Shown here: positions 25,844 through 33,712 of the stretch, one piece after another
How the letters are laid out: each line of letters begins with the position of its first letter
Position numbering within the stretch: the first letter of the stretch is position 1
Assembly (NCBI RefSeq): GCF_014230055.1
Contig: NZ_JACHVA010000046.1
Location: forward strand, 1-64,000
DNA: 64,000 bases
Source: Puniceicoccus vermicola
GTDB taxonomy: Bacteria > Verrucomicrobiota > Verrucomicrobiia > Opitutales > Puniceicoccaceae
Direction: 5' to 3'
Notes under the pieces: model-generated
The model's database searches: none
What the model saw: only the letters and a program-made list of their open reading frames with translations
Told to the model about the DNA's origin: nothing
Position numbers and translations under genes: made by a program

Positions 25844-27147
25844 TGAAAATCCTGGTCCCCATTTTACGGTTCAATTGGTACCGGACTTTGGCTCCCGTTA
25901 TCGATGAGTGTCTGCGCCGCGGGCATGAAGTTACGTGTTTACACAACGATTCGGAGCGCAATTTCGAGTCGAACCGACCAAACGACAGACTCTTCCCGCG
26001 GTTTCAACACGGAACTCCCCTCGTTGACGGATACCGTAATGACGATGAGTTGTATCGAAAGATACTCGGCGGTGATCATGAGTATCTTCTCAGTATTGAT
26101 CTCCCGCTGCGTGAGTGGATCGAGGATCCCAAGTGGTCTGCTCGCAAGTTTCAGTATGTTTCTATAACGACCCCTGACACCCTGAAGCGGCTGCATGATC
26201 GGGAAACGGTTGCGGCTGTCGACTGCTTCGCCCTCCGAACCGAGTATGAGTTGGAAGCCACGATTCTCGATCGCACGACGGACTATCGTAGTCTCTATGA
26301 GGAGGCTTGTTCGCTGGAGAAAGATGGATTGCGCTACAAAGGATTTGTTGAGCCTCGCTTGGGGAAGGAATGGAATCCGGAGCTTGTGGATGAATTTAGG
26401 CGCAAATCGCGAATCTGCGGATACCCACTTCTCGACGCGTTGAACCTGGTTGATCGGGATGAATTTCGAAAGCAATTGGGGGTTGAATCGGGACGCCCAA
26501 TCATCGGGTTTTGGGCGACTCCAACTGCGGGGCGGGGAGCTCATGCGAGTTGGGATTGGATTTTTGCCGAGCAGCGGATGCACTATTTTTACGCAAAAGC
26601 GATTCGCGCCTATGGGATTCGTGGTATCGCGATGCCCTATGTGAACGAGGCGCATTTAGTTCGGTCTGTTTATGATTTCGCTCAGAAGAATGGTGCCTTT
26701 CTTGTGACCAAATTGAGGCATTACCAAAAGCCGGGAGAGAGTGTTTATTCGACTTATACGGATCGGGTTCTTGGAGAGGATTGTTTTTATCCGCATTCGG
26801 CGATGTCCTTGGCGGCGGTAAGCGATTTGATGATCGGTTTCACGACGAGTGGGACTCCAGAGGCAGTTTGGTCAGGGAGTCCAGTCTTGGACATTGAAGT
26901 GCCTGGATCGAGGAGGGACTTACTGTGTAAAAGCCTCCATATCTGGGATGGAATGTTGAATCATCCGGGGGTTGTGCGTTCGATGACCTCACAGAAAGTG
27001 AAAACGGATCTGGCAGATAAAAACCTTGAGAGTTTTCGTTTCGATGCGAAAGCGAGAGAAGACTACATGAAGAAGTTTTGTGGTCCGGAGGGCGGCGGTT
27101 ATTCCGCGAATGTACTCGACGCTGTTGAGAACCTGACTGGAAATTGA
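25843..27147 (+). CDS. Unassigned GT-B-like protein upstream of the sialic acid genes
   Basis: 434 residues, starting with MKILVPILRFNWYRTLAPVI and overlapping the previous stop by one base (TAATG). The C-terminal part has DLMIGFTTSGTPEAVWSGSPVLDIE, similar in style to the nucleotide-binding end of CDP-glycerol-type or capsule GT-B transferases. It ends seven bases before the NeuA-type gene, so it is a candidate nonulosonic acid transferase, although no sialyltransferase motif could be confirmed. Confidence 0.6.
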   Translation: MKILVPILRFNWYRTLAPVIDECLRRGHEVTCLHNDSERNFESNRPNDRLFPRFQHGTPLVDGYRNDDELYRKILGGDHEYLLSIDLPLREWIEDPKWSARKFQYVSITTPDTLKRLHDRETVAAVDCFALRTEYELEATILDRTTDYRSLYEEACSLEKDGLRYKGFVEPRLGKEWNPELVDEFRRKSRICGYPLLDALNLVDRDEFRKQLGVESGRPIIGFWATPTAGRGAHASWDWIFAEQRMHYFYAKAIRAYGIRGIAMPYVNEAHLVRSVYDFAQKNGAFLVTKLRHYQKPGESVYSTYTDRVLGEDCFYPHSAMSLAAVSDLMIGFTTSGTPEAVWSGSPVLDIEVPGSRRDLLCKSLHIWDGMLNHPGVVRSMTSQKVKTDLADKNLESFRFDAKAREDYMKKFCGPEGGGYSANVLDAVENLTGN

Positions 27148-27154
27148 GGAGAGA

Positions 27155-27853
27155 ATGAAATATTTGTGTATCATCCCAGCCCGTAAAGGATCCAAGGGAG
27201 TTCCAGGGAAGAATATGATCGAGGTTGCGGGAAGACCATTGATTTCTTATTCGCTGGAAACGGCGAAGGCGGCATTTGAGGGACGATCGGATGTCACAAT
27301 ATTTGTATCTACGGATTCTCAAGAGATCCGAGAATATGCCGAGAGTCAGGGGATCGAGGTGCCTTTCCTTCGTCCGGATAAGATATCGGGGGACAAGTCT
27401 CCTTCCATCGATTTTGTCATTCATGCCTTGGATGAGTTTTCGAAGAAGGGGACCCATTTCGAAGCAGTGATCATCTTGCAACCGACTTCTCCTCTTCGTC
27501 CGGTCGGGGCTGTTCGGGAAGCGATGACCATGATGGAAGAGAACCCTGGGAGCGATTCGTTGATCACGGCTTTTGAGGATCCCTCTTTGAATATCGATAT
27601 TCTTTATCATCGCGCGGATTCCGGCTATGGGCTGGCGGTTTCGAAGACTCATAATGCTGGAGGGAGACGTCAGGATTTGCCTCCGGTTTATGTGCGGAAT
27701 GGAGCGATTTATATCGTCCGAAGCGATTACTTGAAAAGAACCCGCCGCTTGATTGCCGATAGTCCTCTCATTTTGGTCATGGATGAAAAGGTCTCCGTGA
27801 ATGTCGATGCGATGGAAGACTTGAAGAAGGTGAAAGATATCTTGGAGAAATGA
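27155..27853 (+). CDS. neuA: CMP-N-acetylneuraminate cytidylyltransferase-type enzyme
   Basis: 232 residues with the sialic acid cytidylyltransferase start IIPARKGSKGVPGKNM, then VSTDSQEI, LQPTSPLRP and NGAIYIVRSDYL. It activates a nonulosonic acid with CTP to give the CMP-sugar donor. Its stop overlaps the neuB-type gene by four bases and the neuC-type gene follows, giving a complete A-B-C set. The acid could be Neu5Ac or legionaminic acid; sequence alone does not separate them. Confidence 0.92.
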   Translation: MKYLCIIPARKGSKGVPGKNMIEVAGRPLISYSLETAKAAFEGRSDVTIFVSTDSQEIREYAESQGIEVPFLRPDKISGDKSPSIDFVIHALDEFSKKGTHFEAVIILQPTSPLRPVGAVREAMTMMEENPGSDSLITAFEDPSLNIDILYHRADSGYGLAVSKTHNAGGRRQDLPPVYVRNGAIYIVRSDYLKRTRRLIADSPLILVMDEKVSVNVDAMEDLKKVKDILEK

Positions 27854-28890
27854 ATACGAATTGGTTCGAGGAACTTTCAGAGGGGAACCGTAAGCCTTTG
27901 GTAGTTGCAGAGGTGGCCCAAGCCCACGAAGGCTCCCTTGGCATCGCGCATAGTTTTATCGATGCTGTTGCAGCCACGGGGGCCGATGCGATAAAATTCC
28001 AGACTCATATGGCCGATCGGGAGAGCACGCTCCGAGAGCCGTGGAGAATCCCTTTCAGCTACGAAGACGGCACCCGTTTTGACTATTGGAAGCGAATGGA
28101 ATTTACTCCAGAGCAGTGGAAAGGTCTTGCCGATCATTGTTCAGAGAAGGGGCTGATTTTTCTGAGTTCTCCTTTCAGTTTTGAAGCGGTTGCGCTTTTG
28201 GAATCTTTGAACATGTCAGCATTCAAAGTGGCCTCGGGAGAGATCGAAAACTTCCCTCTTCTGGACCGTATCGCGAAGTGTGGAAAGCCAGTCTTGCTTT
28301 CCTCGGGCCTGAGTGACTGGGCGATCTTTGATCGCGCTGTAGAGAGGGTACGGGGTCATGGTGCGAAAGTGGGAGTCTTTCAATGCACGACCGCGTATCC
28401 CACGCGTGCGGAGGAGGTCGGTTTAAATGTGATTTCGGAGATGAGTGAGAGATACGATTGCCCAGTCGGGCTTTCTGATCATTCCGGCACCGTTTATCCC
28501 TGTCTCGCGGCTGCTTCGATTGGAGCAAAGCTTCTGGAGGTGCACGTTACCTTTGATCGGCAGATGTTCGGCCCGGATGCTCCGGCTTCTTTGAACCTTG
28601 CGGAACTGAAGAATCTTGTTGAGGGCGTCGATTTCATCGACCGGATGCGAAAGAATCCCTTGGACAAGGATCGTCCTTCGATTGATCTGCCGGGTTTAAG
28701 TCGGACCTTTGGGAAAAGTGTAGTGGCCAGCAGTGATCTTCCCTTTGGAACCGTTCTCCAAGAGGGAGATCTCGCCTTGAAAAAGCCAGGAGACGGATGT
28801 CCTCCCTCCGACTTTTACGAGATGGTCGGAAAGAAGTTAAATAAACCTTTGAAGTCCGATGATCCAATCCGTTGGGATGATTTGGACTAG
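27850..28890 (+). CDS. neuB: N-acetylneuraminate synthase-type enzyme (NeuB, copy 2)
   Basis: 346 residues. TIM-barrel synthase motifs VVAEVAQAHEGS, IKFQTHMADRES, KVASGEIEN, CTTAYPTRAEEVG, GLSDHSGT and EVHVTFDR are followed by a C-terminal SAF domain (FGKSVVASSDLPFGTVLQEGD, read in two parts). Catalyses condensation of PEP with a 2-acetamido-hexose. The start overlaps the neuA-type stop. It is only distantly similar to the minus-strand copy at 8768, which argues for two different products and not a recent duplication. Confidence 0.93.
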   Translation: MNTNWFEELSEGNRKPLVVAEVAQAHEGSLGIAHSFIDAVAATGADAIKFQTHMADRESTLREPWRIPFSYEDGTRFDYWKRMEFTPEQWKGLADHCSEKGLIFLSSPFSFEAVALLESLNMSAFKVASGEIENFPLLDRIAKCGKPVLLSSGLSDWAIFDRAVERVRGHGAKVGVFQCTTAYPTRAEEVGLNVISEMSERYDCPVGLSDHSGTVYPCLAAASIGAKLLEVHVTFDRQMFGPDAPASLNLAELKNLVEGVDFIDRMRKNPLDKDRPSIDLPGLSRTFGKSVVASSDLPFGTVLQEGDLALKKPGDGCPPSDFYEMVGKKLNKPLKSDDPIRWDDLD

Positions 28891-28923
28891 GCTCGGTTTT
28901 AATCGAAAGGGTTCCCTGTTGTC

Positions 28924-30087
28924 ATGAAGCAAAAGAAGAGAAAAGTTTGTGTCGTCGTTACGGCACGTCCGAGTTATTCGCGAATTAAAACAGCAATGGT
29001 GGCTCTTCGGGATCGGGATGATGTGGAATTGCAAGTCGTTGTCGCTGCCTCGGCATTACTGGAGCGATATGGGCGTGCGATTGACGTGATTCGACAGGAC
29101 GGCTTCGAGGTTTCTGCAAGTGTAGTGAATGTGCTGGAAGGCGAGGACCTTCGTAGCATGGCCAAAACGACTGGCTTGGGGATTATCGAAATGGCTTCGG
29201 TCTTGGATTCGCTCAAGCCGGACGTGGTTGTCTCGGTTGCGGATCGATACGAAACGTTGGCGACGGCCGTGGCGACTTCCTACATGAATATTCCGCTTTG
29301 CCACATTCAGGGCGGAGAGGTCACGGGTTCGATCGATGAAAAAGTGAGGCATGCGATTACAAAGCTTTCGGATCTTCATCTCGTCTCGAACGAGAAGGCC
29401 CGTGATCGAGTGATTCATATGGGAGAAGTTCCGGAAAAGGTGCACGTCACTGGTTGTCCTTCTATTGATATTGCTGCGGAGGTTCTGGCGGAACCTCTTC
29501 GTCCGCTTGGATTTCACCGTAAATATGGCGGAGTCGGCAAGGAACAAGATCTTTCCGATGGATATGTGGTCGTTCTTCAACACCCTGTAACGACCGAATA
29601 CGAGGCGGCTCGTAGGCAGGTGATGGAGACTCTGGAGGCCATCTATGAGTTTAATCGGCCGACACTTTGGTTTTGGCCGAATGTGGATGCAGGTTCGGAT
29701 GGGACATCGAAAGGAATCCGTTCCTTTCGGGAGAATCGGGGCGCAGAGAACATTCATTACTACAAGAACATGGAGCCGCGAGATTTCTTGCATTTGCTGA
29801 AAGGATCCATCGGGATCGTAGGAAACTCCAGTGTTGCGATTCGGGAATGTTCGTTCCTCGGTGTAAGAGCGATTGATATTGGAAGCCGACAATCAGGACG
29901 GGACCATGGGGCCAACGTGGTCAATGTGGATTACGATAGGAAACAGATTCTCCAAGCATTGAACGATTGGGAAGTTGGAGAGGCTGTGGAGCCGGACCTG
30001 CTTTATGGGGACGGCAAAGCAGGGGTCCGAATTGCCGATATCCTGGCAACTGCAGAGTTGAGCACGGAGAAGAAGCTGACTTACTGA
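28924..30087 (+). CDS. neuC: UDP-N-acetylglucosamine 2-epimerase, hydrolysing type (NeuC)
   Basis: 387 residues. The start VCVVVTARPSYSRIKTAM, VVSVADRYETLATAVA, CHIQGGEVTGSIDEKVRHA and IGNSS-like GNSSVAIRE are those of NeuC, which releases ManNAc from UDP-GlcNAc. In legionaminic acid pathways the homologue LegG acts on UDP-diNAc-bacillosamine, but no LegB/LegC partners are seen here, so Neu5Ac is the simpler reading. It follows neuB by 33 bases. Confidence 0.92.
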   Translation: MKQKKRKVCVVVTARPSYSRIKTAMVALRDRDDVELQVVVAASALLERYGRAIDVIRQDGFEVSASVVNVLEGEDLRSMAKTTGLGIIEMASVLDSLKPDVVVSVADRYETLATAVATSYMNIPLCHIQGGEVTGSIDEKVRHAITKLSDLHLVSNEKARDRVIHMGEVPEKVHVTGCPSIDIAAEVLAEPLRPLGFHRKYGGVGKEQDLSDGYVVVLQHPVTTEYEAARRQVMETLEAIYEFNRPTLWFWPNVDAGSDGTSKGIRSFRENRGAENIHYYKNMEPRDFLHLLKGSIGIVGNSSVAIRECSFLGVRAIDIGSRQSGRDHGANVVNVDYDRKQILQALNDWEVGEAVEPDLLYGDGKAGVRIADILATAELSTEKKLTY

Positions 30088-30131
30088 GAACCCGAGCCTG
30101 ATTCTTACTTCCTTGATTCTTGAGCCGGAAA

Positions 30132-31085
30132 ATGAACATCCTCATAACCGAGCCGGAGCATTACTCTGAAAAGGCCCTAGGCCTCTACCGTTTCGCGGGA
30201 ACGGTGAAATTGGGGGTGGATCGAGATCGTTCCTTGAAGGATCAAGTCGAGGGTGTGAACGTGTTGGTCATCCGGCTGCGTTTTCGTATCGACCGCGAAG
30301 TCTTAGACGCAGCTACCGATCTTCAGGTGATCGTCACACCAACAACGGGGTTGGATCATCTTGATTTGAAAGAGCTCGATCAGAAGGGCATCCGAATTCT
30401 TTCGCTCAAGGGAGAGACCGAATTTCTTCGATCCATCCCCGCGACCGCAGAATTAACTTGGGGGCTTCTCCTGGCGGTTCGAAGAGGAATTGTTCCGGCG
30501 GCATCTTCCGTGACGAATCGAATTTGGGAGCGGGACCTTTTTCGGGGAAGAGATCTGAAAGGAAAGGTTCTGGGCATTGTTGGATGCGGGCGGATCGGTT
30601 CGATTATGGTCGGATATGCGAAAGCCTTTGGAATGACCGTACTCGTTCACGATTTGCAGACGATTCAGATCGATGGAGTGGATCAGGTCCCGTTGCAGGA
30701 GCTCTATCGAAGATCGGACGTGGTGAGCATTCATCTCCCTTTGGAGGAGGAAACCCGCGGATTCGTGGACCGTGCCGCATTTACGGAAATGAAGGATGGA
30801 GCTGTGTTTCTGAACACAGCACGAAGCGGGATTGTTGATGAAAATGAAATGCTAGAGGCCTTGAAAAGCGGAAAGCTCGCGGGTGTCGGTGTGGATGTCA
30901 TCAGCGGTGAGGACGCCTTCGCTGGAAAGGTTCCTGAGAAGCATCCTTTGCTCGAGTATGCGGACACCGCCGGGAATCTTGTCATCACCCCGCATATCGG
31001 TGGAGCCAGTTGGGATTCAATGCATGCGACTGAAGATTTTTGTGCGGAGCGATTCGTCGACCTGTGCCGCGATGCGGATCTCTAG
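30132..31085 (+). CDS. D-isomer-specific 2-hydroxyacid dehydrogenase
   Basis: 317 residues from ATG 30132 (a TTG at 30120 would add four). NAD-binding motif GKVLGIVGCGRIGSIMVGYA, then the catalytic-site segments AVFLNTARSGIVDE (with the conserved arginine) and TPHIGGASWDS (histidine). Reduces a 2-keto acid to the D-hydroxy acid or the reverse. Such an enzyme among nonulosonic acid and glycan genes might supply a lactate-like or hydroxyacyl decoration; this is inference. The substrate is unknown. Confidence 0.9.
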   Translation: MNILITEPEHYSEKALGLYRFAGTVKLGVDRDRSLKDQVEGVNVLVIRLRFRIDREVLDAATDLQVIVTPTTGLDHLDLKELDQKGIRILSLKGETEFLRSIPATAELTWGLLLAVRRGIVPAASSVTNRIWERDLFRGRDLKGKVLGIVGCGRIGSIMVGYAKAFGMTVLVHDLQTIQIDGVDQVPLQELYRRSDVVSIHLPLEEETRGFVDRAAFTEMKDGAVFLNTARSGIVDENEMLEALKSGKLAGVGVDVISGEDAFAGKVPEKHPLLEYADTAGNLVITPHIGGASWDSMHATEDFCAERFVDLCRDADL

Positions 31086-31109
31086 GTGAATGGGAAAAAC
31101 TGCGTCGGC

Positions 31110-32303
31110 ATGAATAGAGTATTCTTAAGGGTGCGTAAGTGCCTCCGCCCCATTCTTAGACTAGTTCTTCGTGTTCTTGGACGCCGTGGTCCCGTAAGAG
31201 GGGTGTATCAGACCTCTCGTGACTATGCAGAGCGAAGCCGAGAACAACGTGAAAATGGGGTCCGATACGCTCCGATTTTTCCCGAGGAAATCACTGAACG
31301 CCCCTATCCTTTGAGCCTGGCAGGAGATCTACAGGGAGAGTTTTCCAAGCTTCGCCTCCACACAGCCCCCGAGTGCTTTGTCCTAGGAATTCCGAAGGGT
31401 AGAGTTTTGTCAAATCGAGGTACCGTGCTGACCCCGGGACACAAACTCTTGTTTGATGTCTCGAATCAGATGAGTGTGAGAAGGGATTTTGCGAAGGTGC
31501 AATTTCATCAAGCTTTTCAACGCAACATCTTTCCTCCAATTCGCCGGGTTCAGGGGCGTGTAGCGGTGTTGGTTACCGCGGCAGGGGGAAATTACTTCCA
31601 CTGGCTCACGGAGGCGCTACCACGATTGCGATTGTTGGAAATCGCAGAAGGGGGAATTGATCGTATTGACTCTTTTGTCGTGAATCAGGGAGCTTCATTT
31701 ATCGGTGAAAGTCTCGATTTATTGGGGGTTCCACTCAGTCGCCGTATTGATACCGATTGGAACACTCACTTGAAAGCCGATGAGCTCCTTGTGCCTTCGC
31801 TGCCGGGAGTTACTTTAAATCCTCCACGGTGGGCCTGTTCCTTCCTCCAAGAGAGGATGCTCCCTCATGGTGCCCCCTCGGGAAAAGGTCCTCGTATCTA
31901 TATTCGGCGAGGCCAGACGAATCGGAGGTTTGTTCGTAACGAAGAAGAGATTCTCGCGGTTCTGGAGGATTTCGGTTTTGTATCAGTGGATCCGGGGGAG
32001 TTCGATTTGAAGGAGCAAATCGCCATTTTCCGAGACGCGGAAGTCATCGTGGGTTCTCACGGAGCAGCGCTGGCCAATTTGCTTTGGTGCGGGTCCGGAA
32101 CTAAGGTCTTAGAATTGTTGCCACTTCACCGCCCAGGAAAATGGTTTTGGCCCTACTGTTATTGGGCTTTGTCGGCGTCTTGCGATTTGGATTACCATTG
32201 TTTGCAATCGCTAGAGACAGACGGGGACCATGATAAGGAACTGTATGCGGATCAATCGTTCTCCTCTACGGAGATTCGTCAATGGTTGGAGCATCACGTT
32301 TGA
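31110..32303 (+). CDS. GT61-family glycosyltransferase (DUF563)
   Basis: 397 residues from ATG 31110; GTG at 31086, directly after the previous stop, is an alternative. GT61 features: NYFHWLTEALPRL, a strand PRIYIRRGQTNRRFVRNEEE and the conserved VGSHGAALANLLW. This family transfers xylose, GlcNAc or related sugars, usually in the cytoplasm or at the membrane. A short basic N-terminal helix could anchor it. It precedes the nucleotide-sugar dehydrogenase by 44 bases. Confidence 0.9.
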   Translation: MNRVFLRVRKCLRPILRLVLRVLGRRGPVRGVYQTSRDYAERSREQRENGVRYAPIFPEEITERPYPLSLAGDLQGEFSKLRLHTAPECFVLGIPKGRVLSNRGTVLTPGHKLLFDVSNQMSVRRDFAKVQFHQAFQRNIFPPIRRVQGRVAVLVTAAGGNYFHWLTEALPRLRLLEIAEGGIDRIDSFVVNQGASFIGESLDLLGVPLSRRIDTDWNTHLKADELLVPSLPGVTLNPPRWACSFLQERMLPHGAPSGKGPRIYIRRGQTNRRFVRNEEEILAVLEDFGFVSVDPGEFDLKEQIAIFRDAEVIVGSHGAALANLLWCGSGTKVLELLPLHRPGKWFWPYCYWALSASCDLDYHCLQSLETDGDHDKELYADQSFSSTEIRQWLEHHV

Positions 32304-32347
32304 AGATGGAAATCAGGCGGTATGACCGCCAGAATTGAAAGAGTTTC

Positions 32348-33643
32348 ATGAAAATTGCGATTATTGGTTTGGGTTATGTTGGACTTCCACTTGCGATTCG
32401 TTTCGCGTCGTCGGGATCGGAGGTGCTGGGTCTCGACACGGATCCCTCGAAGGTGGAGAGCCTTTCGCGGGGTGATAGTTATATTCGCCACATTCCATCT
32501 ACAGAGGTGGCCTCTCTCGTGGAGAGAGGGGCTTTCGAAGCTTCCACGGATTTTTCCCGCGTAGCTGAGGTCGAAGCAATTTTGATTTGTGTGCCGACTC
32601 CACTCGATGTTCACCGGGAGCCGGATCTTTCCTATGTTCTTCAGTCTGGCGCCGGGATTGCCCCGTATTTGGATTCTGGATTGAAAACTGTGAAGGGCGA
32701 AATAAGGCCGAAGTTAGTGGTTTTGGAATCGACTACTTATCCGGGGACCACGGACACTGAGCTAAGGGAGGTTCTGGAGAAAGGATCCGGCCTGAAAGCT
32801 GGAGTTGGATTTCATCTGGCCTATTCGCCGGAACGGGAAGATCCCGGGCGGACCGATCACTCCGTCCGAACGATTCCGAAGGTGATGGGAGGATACACGG
32901 AAGCTTGCCTCAAGCGTTGCGAGGAACTTTATTCAATGGCCGTGGATCAGATCCATCCGGTATCGTCCTGCCGGATTGCCGAAGCGACCAAGTTGACGGA
33001 GAATATTTTCCGTTCGGTGAACATCGCTCTGATGAATGAGCTGAAAGTCGTCTTCCACGAGATGGGAATCGATGTTTGGGACGTTATTGACGCCGCCTCG
33101 ACAAAACCGTTTGGCTATATGCCGTTCTACCCCGGTCCTGGACTGGGAGGGCACTGTATCCCAATCGATCCCTTCTATCTGACGTGGAAGGCCCGCGAAT
33201 ACGGAAAGCATACTCGGTTCATAGAGCTGGCGGGAGAGGTAAACACCGATATGCCGGACTATGTGATTGGACGTGTGGCAGAAGTCTTGAACGAAGAGGG
33301 TAAAGCGATTCGCGGGTCGAAGATCCTCTTGCTGGGAATCGCCTACAAACCAGATGTGGACGATGATAGGGAGTCTCCTTCGTATGCGCTCATGAGTCGT
33401 TTGGAACGGAGAGGAGCCGCAGTCTCCTACAACGATCCATACGTTCCCGAGATTCGTTCGCTGCGACACTATCCCGAGTTTGCCGGTAGAAAGTCAGTCG
33501 AGATAAGTGCGGAGTACGATCTGATTCTGCTGGCGACGCATCATTCCGAATATAGGGAGTATGATTTCTCCTATTTTGAAGTTCCCATTGTCGATACGAG
33601 AAGTTGTTTGAAGTATCCGGGGCTGCGCTATGTGAAAGCCTAG
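32348..33643 (+). CDS. UDP-GlcNAc/UDP-sugar 6-dehydrogenase, WbpA type
   Basis: 431 residues. N-terminal Rossmann motif IIGLGYVGLPLA, the WbpA-like segment GDSYIRHIPS, ESTTYPGTT, and the catalytic-cysteine motif GPGLGGHCIPIDP; the C-terminal domain carries LGIAYKPDVDDDRESPS. It oxidises the C6 of a UDP-hexose twice to a uronate, most likely UDP-GlcNAcA (by WbpA similarity). With the epimerase at 35582 it can supply a galacto-configured uronate, giving the polymer negative charge. Confidence 0.9.
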   Translation: MKIAIIGLGYVGLPLAIRFASSGSEVLGLDTDPSKVESLSRGDSYIRHIPSTEVASLVERGAFEASTDFSRVAEVEAILICVPTPLDVHREPDLSYVLQSGAGIAPYLDSGLKTVKGEIRPKLVVLESTTYPGTTDTELREVLEKGSGLKAGVGFHLAYSPEREDPGRTDHSVRTIPKVMGGYTEACLKRCEELYSMAVDQIHPVSSCRIAEATKLTENIFRSVNIALMNELKVVFHEMGIDVWDVIDAASTKPFGYMPFYPGPGLGGHCIPIDPFYLTWKAREYGKHTRFIELAGEVNTDMPDYVIGRVAEVLNEEGKAIRGSKILLLGIAYKPDVDDDRESPSYALMSRLERRGAAVSYNDPYVPEIRSLRHYPEFAGRKSVEISAEYDLILLATHHSEYREYDFSYFEVPIVDTRSCLKYPGLRYVKA

Positions 33644-33712
33644 TCATCGCTGGGTTCCGACGGAGTAAGTGAAATAACTTAAAACCATCGTAGAACCGTA
33701 AATTTTTGATCA

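Noticed and set aside
25939-27652. Two long minus-strand open frames (238 and 270 codons)
   Set aside because: They lie antisense to the unassigned GT-B-like gene and neuA. High-GC third positions explain long antisense frames; no family motifs were found in them.
29056-29892. 278-codon minus-strand frame
   Set aside because: Antisense to neuC, which has all its conserved motifs; no plausible protein features on the other strand.
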